DNA of 13,182 bases, from assembly GCA_038239345.1 (NCBI GenBank), contig JBBSEX010000062.1, positions 1-13,182 of the forward strand, in the 5' to 3' direction. A model generated the notes under the pieces. The model saw nothing but the letters and a program-made list of their open reading frames with translations. It had not been told where the DNA came from and searched no databases. Shown piece after piece: positions 1-6,453 of the stretch. The stretch's first letter is position 1. The number at the start of each line of letters is the position of its first letter. Position numbers and translations under genes: made by a program. The DNA comes from JBBSEX01 sp038239345 (GTDB lineage Bacteria > Acidobacteriota > Terriglobia > Bryobacterales > Bryobacteraceae).

Positions 1-648
1 ATCCAGGCTGGTATCGCGCGGAAGCAGGTGCTGTTAGGGACAGTTCAGCAAGCAGAAGCTGCGTTCGAGTCGGGCAAAGACGACAAAGCGCAGAAGTCGA
101 AGTTGCTGCATACCCTCTGTCAGGCTCGGGCGGTTTTGGGAGCGTACGACCAACAGTGGCAAGAAGAGATTCGGTCACTGATCTGGCTCGTGCGCACTTG
201 GGCCGGGCACAAGGAAGAGAATCGCATGGGATGGTTGCAGGCGCTCCATACGGTGGTCTGCGGCACGAAGAGTGATCAGGCATCTGGCTCTCTTCCGTTC
301 TACGCGTTTCCCAACGAGATGTTGAAAGCGATTGTCGAGCGAACCGGCGGCCGTCCAGTGCAACTGGCGATACCGAAGGTGAGCGAAGGCATGGTCGAAA
401 TCGACGGCGAGGGGCGTTGTTTCCTCGTCGAACAGGTCGAAGGTGGAGACGGCCAGATGTTTACCAAGGCAACCTTCCTGATGGCGGTGACGCGGGATGG
501 TCAGGTTGTCTTTGACGGAGGTCGCGTGCAGTGGGTGCATCCGTTCCCGTACAGTGCAGGCACGGGTGAGATTCGCAACGGGAAGTTTGAAGTTCCCGGA
601 TCGCGGCAAATTCCGTGGGTTGCGTCGCCGGCGAAACCCGTTCGATAG
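1..648 (+). CDS. Unrecognised protein, 3' part only
   Basis: The reading frame is open from the first base to TAG at 646-648, so the gene very likely starts before the window. A GTG at 28-30 is an in-frame codon with no ribosome site in front of it and is probably internal. I do not recognise the family. The visible 215 residues are hydrophilic with no membrane span. The first third looks helical and Gln/Ala/Lys-rich, and the last half looks beta-rich with many Gly and Val residues (for example the stretches around GEGRCFLVEQVEGG and FDGGRVQWVHPF). It lies 76 bases before a VirB9-like gene on the same strand, so it may be part of the same transfer region. Coding status is supported by length and by the alternatives on the other strand being arginine-rich shadows. 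Confidence 0.7.
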   Translation: MQAGIARKQVLLGTVQQAEAAFESGKDDKAQKSKLLHTLCQARAVLGAYDQQWQEEIRSLIWLVRTWAGHKEENRMGWLQALHTVVCGTKSDQASGSLPFYAFPNEMLKAIVERTGGRPVQLAIPKVSEGMVEIDGEGRCFLVEQVEGGDGQMFTKATFLMAVTRDGQVVFDGGRVQWVHPFPYSAGTGEIRNGKFEVPGSRQIPWVASPAKPVR

Positions 649-724
649 AAAGATGGTCTTGGTCCAGGGATCTCGGCTCTTCGGAGTTGTGGTTCCTGGC
701 CACGGCCCAATAACAGGAGGTCCC

Positions 725-1615
725 ATGAAACCGTTCCGAATGATTGCGCTCAGCGCTCTGATGATCGTGAGTGCGGCCGCGCAGAAGTTGGAGACTCAGA
801 AACCAGGCACCAAAACGGTCACTCGCGTCGAGACTGCAAAGGACCATCTGACCGTGATCGAGATGTCGGATGCCGTAACGATGGTCGCGGTCGGAAATCG
901 CAGCGCATTCACCGTGGAGCGTCGCGAAAACAAGATCTTTGTGACGCCGACCGATGAGGCCGCGCCGACCAATCTCTTCATCTGGACCAGCGGCGGACGC
1001 TATGCCTATGAACTGGTTCCAGCAGCCGACGTTGATCAGATGCACTTCGCCATCGATCAGGCCTCTGCGCCAGTAGTCGCGGTAGTCACCACGGCTGCCC
1101 CGCCTGTCGAACGAATTCCCGCCACGATGTTGCTCGATGCGATTCCCGTGCTTATCGCCGGTGACCGTGACACGGCAGGTCGCGTCGAGGTCACGATTCG
1201 CGACCTCTATCGCAAGGATCACCGGCTTTACATGCGATACGCTTTCCTAAATCGCACTCCCGCCGCGTACCTGCCAGTCCGGCCGGCGAGTTGGTTACTT
1301 GAAGGGGCCAAGGCGAACCAATCGCTGATCACAGCTGCCGAGCACCAACTAGGCGAACGTCTCGCGAGAACGATCAAGTCCGACACCGAGACCGTCGTTG
1401 AGATCGTGGATTCGGATCAGGTTGCGGCGATCGCTCCCGGCGGCCAGGGCTGGGGATGGCTGGTAGTGAACGATCTCCCTCCGACATCGCCCGACGCGCT
1501 GTCCGTTTTGAAGCTGCAATTCGCGGCGGACGCAAAGGGCACTGTGGATGTGCTTCTCGTTCTCAAGTCAGTCGCCGCGCCGGAGGTGGCCAGTGCCCGG
1601 CCCGCCGTTGAATGA
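725..1615 (+). CDS. VirB9/TrbG-like type IV secretion channel protein
   Basis: This is a 296-residue exported protein. The start is ATG 725, preceded by AGGAGG at 716-721. The frame is open upstream to 497, but that extension is Arg-rich and would bury the ribosome site and the signal peptide. Residues 1-20 form a signal peptide (K/R, then a hydrophobic run ending SAAAQ). Residues about 30-100 match the N-terminal VirB9/TrbG/CagX pattern: a beta strand around TVIEMSD, then VTMVAVGN, then IFVTPTDEAAPTNLFIWTS with the characteristic TNL (82-84), then YAYEL. Family members form the outer-membrane-proximal ring of the secretion channel together with VirB7 and VirB10. The C-terminal half (about 140-275) holds a second beta-rich domain that I match less clearly to the usual VirB9 C-terminal domain. 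It lies upstream of a coupling ATPase in an operon. The assignment is by pattern only, with fair confidence for the N-terminal domain. Confidence 0.72.
   Translation: MKPFRMIALSALMIVSAAAQKLETQKPGTKTVTRVETAKDHLTVIEMSDAVTMVAVGNRSAFTVERRENKIFVTPTDEAAPTNLFIWTSGGRYAYELVPAADVDQMHFAIDQASAPVVAVVTTAAPPVERIPATMLLDAIPVLIAGDRDTAGRVEVTIRDLYRKDHRLYMRYAFLNRTPAAYLPVRPASWLLEGAKANQSLITAAEHQLGERLARTIKSDTETVVEIVDSDQVAAIAPGGQGWGWLVVNDLPPTSPDALSVLKLQFAADAKGTVDVLLVLKSVAAPEVASARPAVE
1582..1586 (+). promoter_or_regulatory. Ribosome binding site deciding a GTG start
   Basis: GGAGG at 1582-1586 lies six bases before GTG 1593, inside the end of the VirB9-like gene. The ATG at 1548 in the same frame has no such site, so the downstream gene is taken to start at the GTG. 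Confidence 0.6.
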
Positions 1616-1832
1616 TCCGGCGGTACTGACGGTGAGGGAAGTCTACACGGAGTTCGACAAACTCCTTACTGATCGACGCCACATGGGTTTGAGGAATCTA
1701 ATGGGCGACACGGTTCTCGAACCGCGCAATCCCTTCCAGACCGCTCAGCGCAAGCCGAAACGATGGGTAGTCGCAGCGTGCGGCATCGCAATTCTCGGAC
1801 TCATCATCTTCGGCTACTTCCACCTGAGGTAG
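1593..1832 (+). CDS. Small single-span membrane protein
   Basis: This is a 79-residue protein of unknown function. GTG 1593 is chosen because GGAGG lies six bases upstream. The gene therefore overlaps the end of the VirB9-like gene by 23 bases in another frame. Residues 1-50 are soluble and charged (a helix around VREVYTEFDKLL, then an MGLRNLMGD stretch). Residues 52-57 are basic (RKPKRW) and lead into one membrane helix at about 58-76, with a very short tail. This is a tail-anchored, probably N-in arrangement. It ends seven bases before the coupling ATPase gene, whose own ribosome site overlaps its last codons, so the two are expected to be co-translated. By position it could be an accessory inner-membrane part of the transfer machine; this is inference only. 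Confidence 0.7.
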   Translation: MPGPPLNDPAVLTVREVYTEFDKLLTDRRHMGLRNLMGDTVLEPRNPFQTAQRKPKRWVVAACGIAILGLIIFGYFHLR

Positions 1833-1838
1833 ACGCCC

Positions 1839-3623
1839 ATGCCTGACAGTCCGAATGCCAAGTACCGTCCGTCTTTGATCGAAGAAAACCCGACGCTACT
1901 GATCTGGCTGCTACTGCTCGCGGCGTATCTGCTCCTCGTCTTGATCGCCAAGTACGCCTGGTTCATCCGTGACGAACAGATTGTCGAAGGAACCCTCTGG
2001 TTGCTGCTACTCGTGATGGGAATCTTTATCGCCGTTCACCAGTTCTTACGCGCTGGTAAGATCCGCGAGCAGGCGTGGCCCAATCAGTTGCCGACGGTCC
2101 CATCGCGCGGCGAGCGTGAACTAGTGGAGAAGGCCTGGAATGATGAGAACGCCGTTGTACTCGGATACGACGTTCACGGTCAGCCCTGGAAATGGAATGA
2201 CGAGACCCGTGTCATGCAGGCATTGGTCCTCGGCCAGACGGGTAGCGGGAAAACCACGCTCTTGCGCAACATCATTACCCAGGACATGATGCGCCGCGTC
2301 GGGCCGGCCGATGACCGGAAGAAGATCCCGATGGTGATCTTCGACGGAAAGGGCGACCTGGAGTTCTTTCACTCCCTCCTGCCATACATTCATCGAGCCG
2401 GCCGGATGGCCGATCTGCGCCTACTCAATCCGTCCCGCCCGGAACTGTCTGTTCAGTACAACCCGTTTGCGTCCGAAGACGACAACTACATGGCGCAGGT
2501 GTCGATGATCTTCGGAGCGTTCGACCTGCACGACGAGTTCTTCGCCAAGCACCAGTTGAACTACCTGGCCGACATCGTTCGCATTCTTCACTACACGGGC
2601 AAGCGCTTCAACTTCTATGACGTGATGGTCATGGCGCTCGATCAGTCTGTGATTGAGGACCAGGTTGCCGCCGCGCGGTTACGCATGGCACGTGATCCTG
2701 AAATCTCCACGCAGCGACGCCTCAACTTCGAAATGTCGGCAAAGAATCTGTTCCAATCGTTTGGCGACCGCGACCGGATTCCTAAGATCCAAGGTTTGCT
2801 GAACGAGTGCATGACGTTCCTTGACGACGAACTCAGCGTGATCACCGGTCCCTACGACAACCTGCTATCGATCAACGACGTGATCGACAACGAGTTGATC
2901 CTATTTGTGAGTCTCAACATCAACAAGAACACCGCGCCGGTTCGCGCGCTCGGAAAAATGATGCTGCAGAATCTACAACTGGTGGTAGGCAAGCGCTACG
3001 AGACGGAGACGGAACGCAAGCGCCGGAACAAGCCGCTCTTCTCCGTCGTCATGGATGAGTTTGCGCCCTTCGGCTATCGCAACTTCGCGCAGATCCTGAA
3101 CACCGCCCGTGGCACCAACACGGCATTCCTATTCTCCCTGCAATCGTTGCCGCAGTTGCTCGAAGTCGGGAAGGGGTTCCAGCAGGATGTTTCGTCCGCG
3201 CCCGGAACCACGATGCTGATGCAGACCCGCGACGAGGAGACCGCCAAATACTTCAAGCAGGCATCATCCCAAGTTCCAGTTCAGAAGCGAACGCAGCAGT
3301 TGTGGCGTAAAGACTTCCTCGGGTTCGAGAGTTACGACAAGGCGCTTGGCGCATCCGAGCGCGAGCAACTGGAATTCCGGGCGCTCGATCACCACATCAA
3401 AAACCTCGGTAGGGGCAAGATGGAGATCCTCATGACGGACCCGGTCCAGGGAACTTTGCACGGTCGTCTTCACGTTCGCCCGCCCAGCGACATCCGCGTA
3501 CCACTGTTTGAGCCGACGCTATTGCCGAAATTGGAGTCGTCGCGCGAAGAATCAGATGGCGCAAACCTGCGCTTCAAGGATCAAAAACTGGCGGCGATGG
3601 TGGCGTTCCCACGCCGGCGGTAG
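1839..3623 (+). CDS. VirD4/TraG/TraD-like type IV coupling ATPase
   Basis: This is a 594-residue protein starting at ATG 1839, with TGAGGT at 1825-1830 as ribosome site. Two membrane helices lie at about 19-43 and 49-70, then a cytosolic ATPase domain. The Walker A motif is GQTGSGKTT (132-140). The Walker B strand is FSVVMDEFAPFG (401-412), with a catalytic Asp-Glu pair at 406-407. Between them is the DGKGD stretch (169-173) and an all-helical insertion at about 215-300, as in TraD/VirD4 proteins. A motif with NTARGTNTAFLFSLQSL follows at 421-437, as in the TraG/TraM-recognition C-terminal part. Such proteins are hexameric inner-membrane motors that bring the DNA-relaxase complex to the secretion channel. 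The length is ordinary for the family. The gene sits in a tight operon next to a VirB9-like protein, which supports a role in conjugative DNA transfer. Confidence 0.9.
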   Translation: MPDSPNAKYRPSLIEENPTLLIWLLLLAAYLLLVLIAKYAWFIRDEQIVEGTLWLLLLVMGIFIAVHQFLRAGKIREQAWPNQLPTVPSRGERELVEKAWNDENAVVLGYDVHGQPWKWNDETRVMQALVLGQTGSGKTTLLRNIITQDMMRRVGPADDRKKIPMVIFDGKGDLEFFHSLLPYIHRAGRMADLRLLNPSRPELSVQYNPFASEDDNYMAQVSMIFGAFDLHDEFFAKHQLNYLADIVRILHYTGKRFNFYDVMVMALDQSVIEDQVAAARLRMARDPEISTQRRLNFEMSAKNLFQSFGDRDRIPKIQGLLNECMTFLDDELSVITGPYDNLLSINDVIDNELILFVSLNINKNTAPVRALGKMMLQNLQLVVGKRYETETERKRRNKPLFSVVMDEFAPFGYRNFAQILNTARGTNTAFLFSLQSLPQLLEVGKGFQQDVSSAPGTTMLMQTRDEETAKYFKQASSQVPVQKRTQQLWRKDFLGFESYDKALGASEREQLEFRALDHHIKNLGRGKMEILMTDPVQGTLHGRLHVRPPSDIRVPLFEPTLLPKLESSREESDGANLRFKDQKLAAMVAFPRRR

Positions 3624-3632
3624 GAGGCCACG

Positions 3633-4418
3633 ATGTCCACGAAATTGCTAATAGCTGCCTTGATAGCGGTTCACCTCATGGCCCAGACACCGCCTCCGGC
3701 CCAACCTACGAAGGAGAAAGCGCCGATCCACTATGTCGAAAGCGGCAAGGGTGTCGTCGGTGTGAATCCCACTCAGCCCTATCGCCCGATTCCGGTCAAC
3801 GCGGCGCAACCCAAAGACTCGATCTTCACCTTCTACCTTCGAGTCCTGAATCCACGGCAGATCAATTGGGGAACCGAGATCGACCGTCGATTCGCGAACC
3901 TCAGAGAGCAGTCGATCGGGAATCCATACTTCCGCCTTGCGTCATTTCAGCTTGGGTTGATCGTCATTCTGCTCATGTTGTGCTGGGTCTGGTGGGACAA
4001 GATGCGCCAGATCAAGTGGGTTGCTGCAGAGTGCCTAACTGACCTGCTCAACGCAAAGGCGCTCGCTGAGAGCCGCGCCGTGGAGGCAATCGACCGACAC
4101 AACCGGCACATTGAGATGTGCAATCGGGTGATCGAGGGGCAAAGCTCGGGGATCGGTGGCGCTTCGGATTCCGGGAACGCTGCGCTCACCATCCGTGAAC
4201 TGCAAACCGAACTCGCCGCGTCCCGCGCAAATTGTGCCCGTTTGCAACACGAGCTCGATCAGAACAAGACCGAGCAAGCGCAGATGGACGGGCGCCTCGC
4301 CACTCTTGAAGCGGAGCTGAAGCGCCGGGCCGTGCATTCCGATGCGGACCTGGTCGCGCGCCTGGAGCGCGCCGAATCGGAGCTCGCAGGCCGCAAGGCA
4401 CGCAAGGTCAAATCATGA
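3633..4418 (+). CDS. Exported, membrane-anchored coiled-coil protein
   Basis: This is a 261-residue protein with no family I recognise. ATG 3633 has AGGAGG at 3622-3627, directly after the stop of the coupling ATPase gene. Residues 1-18 look like a cleavable signal (LLIAALIAVHLMAQ) followed by a Pro-rich stretch (TPPPAQP). Residues 30-100 are soluble. A membrane helix lies at about 101-120 (QLGLIVILLMLCWVWW), then a basic step (DKMRQIKW). Residues 130-165 and 185-255 are strongly helical with heptad-like charged repeats (for example LQTELAASRANCARLQHEL), which suggests a cytosolic coiled coil. The layout, a periplasmic N-terminal part with one span and a long cytosolic coil, would suit a scaffold linking the channel to the coupling ATPase. 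That role is inferred from topology and position only. Its stop overlaps the next start as ATGA. Confidence 0.82.
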   Translation: MSTKLLIAALIAVHLMAQTPPPAQPTKEKAPIHYVESGKGVVGVNPTQPYRPIPVNAAQPKDSIFTFYLRVLNPRQINWGTEIDRRFANLREQSIGNPYFRLASFQLGLIVILLMLCWVWWDKMRQIKWVAAECLTDLLNAKALAESRAVEAIDRHNRHIEMCNRVIEGQSSGIGGASDSGNAALTIRELQTELAASRANCARLQHELDQNKTEQAQMDGRLATLEAELKRRAVHSDADLVARLERAESELAGRKARKVKS

Positions 4419-4906
4419 TTGTCTGCATCTTGTCGTTGGGAAGCTATTGGCGTGAGCCGAAGGATGGGCGCCCGGTTCTCTGGAATAGTTCCGGGGTTCA
4501 GGATCAGCGCGGATTGAGGTCGCGCTCAGGCGTGCGGGGGCACGTTCGCATCAACAGCCAACTGTGTCAGCAGGCAATTGGATCCTCAGGTCTGAGCGGC
4601 TCGCACTGGCAGGCTTCACCGTTCGCGGAGCATTTGGGGATGCGGACCGTGGCACTCGAGCGCCGCGAAAGCCGGACGTCGCCCGCGGACTGGTATCTCG
4701 TTTCGGTCACGGAACGGCTTGTCGGTTCACTCGATGAGGAAAGCTGGGACCCAGACCAGAGCCTTCTGGTTTCGTTCTCGACCTGGAAGACGAACCAGGA
4801 AGCCCTCCTACTGGCGCGTCGCGATTGCTGGTTGCGCGGCGATTCGGGATCGGCTGTGCTCACGCCGGGTGCTCCGAATGGCGATTGGTCCGTCAGTCGG
4901 TGGTGA
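4415..4906 (+). CDS. Unrecognised 163-residue protein
   Basis: The ATG at 4415 overlaps the previous stop (ATGA at 4415-4418), and the stop lies one base before the next start, so the spacing fits a translationally coupled operon gene. The ribosome site is weak (AAGG at 4404-4407). No signal peptide or membrane span is seen. The protein is Ser/Arg/Trp-rich, and its last 40 residues hold LLARRDCWLRGDSGSAVL. I recognise no family; the GDSGSA string recalls trypsin-like serine protease active sites, but no matching His and Asp context is evident and I do not call it one. A second frame is open over 4719-4906, but its translation is Arg-rich and is better explained as the upstream shadow of the next gene. 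Confidence in coding rests mainly on operon spacing. Confidence 0.58.
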   Translation: MIVCILSLGSYWREPKDGRPVLWNSSGVQDQRGLRSRSGVRGHVRINSQLCQQAIGSSGLSGSHWQASPFAEHLGMRTVALERRESRTSPADWYLVSVTERLVGSLDEESWDPDQSLLVSFSTWKTNQEALLLARRDCWLRGDSGSAVLTPGAPNGDWSVSRW

Positions 4907-4907
4907 C

Positions 4908-5669
4908 ATGCGGTACCCGAAGGGCTCCATACTGCTGTCCGAGACCCTCGATGTTCCAGCGCTTCGGAAGGTCTTCCAGGCCGGGCATGCCACCGCTTCA
5001 CAGCTCTATCGCGCGCTCAATCCGGTGTTCAACCAGAGCAAATGGAAAAGCTTTCTTCGCCGATTGGGTCTGCTTAGTGAGCACGAGTTTCTTACCCGGC
5101 TCGTTGTCAGAGGGATGGATGCTCCGGTCTTTGCACTTGGAGAAGAAGGCGCGCGGTCCCTCCAGGGCCGGCTTCCTACCGTGATCGAGGCTGGATCGCG
5201 TACATCCCACCAAGGAAATCGCGATCACGTCTGGCACAATGTCGAACTATTCGAAATGCATTTGAAGTTACGCCAGTCCGGCGTCGTGTCATCTTGGCTG
5301 TACGAACCTGAGATTCGCGCCGACAACGAGCTAACCAACTTCGGCTACGCCAAGGATTACGACGCGATCGTGACGTTCAAATGCGGCCAGAAGTCCGGTA
5401 AGGTCGCGCTCGAATACGAGCGCAGTCCGAAGTCGACCAAGGAATACAACCGCATCGGTGCGATCCTAAACCGCGAAACGAAGGTGCCGGCCGTCCTCTA
5501 TCTCGTGTGCAACGTGCAGATGGAATCTTTCCTGTTGAACGGTCTGCGCGCAACCCGTCACCAAGTTTTCGTCGGACAGGCACAGCAATTCACGGCAAAT
5601 CCCACCGAAGCGGTGCTGGTTGACGTTGCGCGCCAGGTGCAACATCGGCTCGCTGACTGCCTCTCCTAA
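4908..5669 (+). CDS. Replication-relaxation-like protein (winged helix plus nuclease-like fold)
   Basis: This is a 253-residue protein resembling the Replic_Relax family found on plasmids and conjugative elements. ATG 4908 follows the previous stop after one base; the frame is open back to 4719 but that part is an Arg-rich shadow. Residues about 14-90 fit a winged-helix DNA-binding domain (LDVPALRKVFQAGHATASQL, then KWKSFLRRLGLL, then VFALGEEGARSL). Residues 105-225 fit the family's second domain: a helix with HNVELFEMHLKL, then YEPEIRAD (132-139), DYDAIV (150-155) and VALEYERSPKS (166-176). The acidic pair D152 and E169/E171 with K175 is arranged as in PD-(D/E)xK-type nuclease folds. The family is known from plasmid replication and relaxation genes but its biochemistry is poorly defined. 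No classical relaxase is visible nearby, so it could take part in DNA processing at the transfer origin. It is the last gene of the operon, before a G-rich intergenic region. Confidence 0.68.
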   Translation: MRYPKGSILLSETLDVPALRKVFQAGHATASQLYRALNPVFNQSKWKSFLRRLGLLSEHEFLTRLVVRGMDAPVFALGEEGARSLQGRLPTVIEAGSRTSHQGNRDHVWHNVELFEMHLKLRQSGVVSSWLYEPEIRADNELTNFGYAKDYDAIVTFKCGQKSGKVALEYERSPKSTKEYNRIGAILNRETKVPAVLYLVCNVQMESFLLNGLRATRHQVFVGQAQQFTANPTEAVLVDVARQVQHRLADCLS

Positions 5670-5709
5670 GCCCATTACCAAAAAGGCCTTTGACGCGCCA
5701 TTGGTGTGT

Positions 5710-5729
5710 CTTTGCTGTGCCTTTGCTGT
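5710..5729 (+). repeat. Tandem direct repeat CTTTGCTGT
   Basis: CTTTGCTGT occurs at 5710-5718 and again at 5721-5729, with starts 11 bases apart, about one helical turn. It lies just before the inverted repeat at 5736-5756. Protein-binding repeats of an origin or operator are possible. Confidence 0.4.
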
Positions 5730-5735
5730 TCCAGC

Positions 5736-5756
5736 GTTCGCGCAAGCATCGCGAAC
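5736..5756. repeat. Inverted repeat, 7-bp arms
   Basis: GTTCGCG at 5736-5742 and CGCGAAC at 5750-5756 are perfect inverted copies around a 7-base loop. It lies 67 bases after the stop of the replication-relaxation-like gene. No T-run follows, so it is not a typical intrinsic terminator; a protein-binding or origin hairpin is as likely. Confidence 0.55.
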
Positions 5757-5774
5757 TCAATAACTTGCGATCTG

Positions 5775-5786
5775 ACTACCGGTAGT
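5775..5786. repeat. Perfect 12-bp palindrome
   Basis: ACTACCGGTAGT at 5775-5786 is a perfect palindrome with no spacer. It resembles a dimeric regulator or relaxase/Rep binding site more than a terminator, since it has no loop and no following T-run. Confidence 0.5.
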
Positions 5787-5826
5787 TTGAGGCTGTATCC
5801 GGGTTGGAGAGCATTTTCGGTCCGTC

Positions 5827-5854
5827 GGGACAGGGCTTGAGTGGGGGTTGTGGG
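5827..5854 (+). other. Canonical G-quadruplex motif 1
   Basis: G-runs of at least three lie at 5827-5829, 5833-5835, 5843-5847 and 5852-5854, with loops of 3, 7 and 4 bases. This fits the G3+N1-7 pattern on the + strand. Confidence 0.55.
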
Positions 5855-5890
5855 TTGGCCGGTTGGGTGGTTATGGGTGTGTGTCGCCGG

Positions 5891-5950
5891 GTGGATTGAG
5901 AAGTGGATTGAGGGTTGTCGGGTGTGGGTTGTGGTGGGAAGTGGAGTGAG
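5891..5950 (+). repeat. GTGGATTGAG repeats
   Basis: GTGGATTGAG occurs at 5891-5900 and 5903-5912, 12 bases apart, and a one-mismatch copy GTGGAGTGAG lies at 5941-5950. They lie in the G/T-rich island and flank the second G-quadruplex motif. Confidence 0.5.
5912..5938 (+). other. Canonical G-quadruplex motif 2
   Basis: GGG runs lie at 5912-5914, 5920-5922, 5926-5928 and 5936-5938, with loops of 5, 3 and 7 bases on the + strand. It is the second such motif within about 110 bases. Confidence 0.55.
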
Positions 5951-5993
5951 GGATTGGAGTGGGCCGTGGCGCAGGAGTGGCGGTCCGGCAGCG

Positions 5994-6021
5994 GTGGGTG
6001 TTGCGCGAGTTGTGGGTGTTG
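5994..6021 (+). repeat. Direct repeat GTGGGTGTTG
   Basis: The 10-mer GTGGGTGTTG occurs at 5994-6003 and 6012-6021, 18 bases apart, at the end of the G/T-rich island. Confidence 0.4.
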
Positions 6022-6154
6022 GTGGTGTGAGTGGAACGCCAATCGTGCGCGGGTGCGCAGTCGCGGTGACATTGTGCGGGCAAGGTCTGGCGATCAATGG
6101 CGCCGAGCGGCGCGCAGTCAGAAGCGGATTCGGGATCGAGAGGAGAGATTGGAC

Positions 6155-6412
6155 ATGGCTTACGGTGCATTTGCAGAGACGAAAGCGCGGTACAGGGACC
6201 TCGAAAGGTTGGTCGACTACCGCGAATATGGCGGCGAGTGGACGGCATGGTTCGAGGAAAACTGGCTCAAGCCGCGGCTGAAAGCGCTGGGATATTCGCA
6301 CGTCCGGTTCTTTGGTGGAAAGACGTGCGAGTACGACGACAGCTTTCGCGAGCGCGTTTGTGAGTTGGCGAGACCCGGTGACGCCCGCGCGGAGTTCTTC
6401 GTGTACGGGTGA
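6155..6412 (+). CDS. Small unrecognised protein upstream of the Rad52-like gene
   Basis: This is an 85-residue protein. ATG 6155 is chosen because AGGAGA at 6141-6146 precedes it by eight bases. The frame is open to 5915, but the upstream part crosses the G-rich repeat island and translates into low-complexity Trp/Gly/Cys strings. The protein is soluble and rich in charged and aromatic residues (for example YREYGGEWTAWFEENW), with no Cys clusters and no membrane span. I recognise no family. It is followed after 41 bases by the Rad52-like gene with its own strong ribosome site, so the two are likely co-transcribed and it may be an accessory DNA-metabolism protein; that is inference from position. 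Confidence 0.66.
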   Translation: MAYGAFAETKARYRDLERLVDYREYGGEWTAWFEENWLKPRLKALGYSHVRFFGGKTCEYDDSFRERVCELARPGDARAEFFVYG

Positions 6413-6453
6413 CGGAGCGGCAGTAACACCAAATCATTTGAAGGAGAGCAGCG

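Larger units (their letters stand above)
5670..6154. other. 485-base intergenic region with palindromes, repeats and G-rich island
   Basis: No convincing gene is seen on either strand. The open frames here (for example 5675-6301 on the minus strand) translate into low-complexity Pro/Thr/His-rich or Trp/Gly/Val-rich strings. The first 120 bases hold direct repeats and two inverted repeats. Bases about 5820-6030 are G/T-rich on the + strand. The last 120 bases hold two short GC hairpins and the ribosome site of the next gene. It lies between a replication-relaxation-like gene and a Rad52 operon, so a replication or transfer origin is a reasonable guess. Confidence 0.6.

Noticed and set aside
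497..724. Upstream extension of the VirB9-like gene
   Set aside because: Arg-rich shadow of the preceding gene; the AGGAGG and signal peptide at 725 decide the start.
461..1222. Minus-strand frame of 253 codons antisense to the VirB9-like gene
   Set aside because: Composition rich in Arg, His and Asp as expected of a GC-rich shadow, and no family pattern; the + strand gene has a signal peptide and VirB9 motifs.
4719..4907. Upstream extension of the replication-relaxation-like gene
   Set aside because: Arg-rich and overlaps the preceding gene; ATG 4908 follows the previous stop by one base.
6046..6113. Short GC hairpins TGCGC/GCGCA (6046-6059) and GCGCC/GGCGC (6100-6113)
   Set aside because: Arms of five bases in GC-rich DNA arise often by chance; no T-run or repeat context, so not called as a terminator.
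5915..6154. Upstream extension of the small gene at 6155
   Set aside because: It crosses the G/T-rich repeats, gives Trp/Gly/Cys low complexity, and the ribosome site at 6141-6146 supports ATG 6155.
5675..6301. Long minus-strand frame of 208 codons over the G-rich island
   Set aside because: Its translation is a low-complexity Pro/Thr/His string from the C-rich strand, with no ribosome site, and it overlaps a better-supported gene at 6155-6412.
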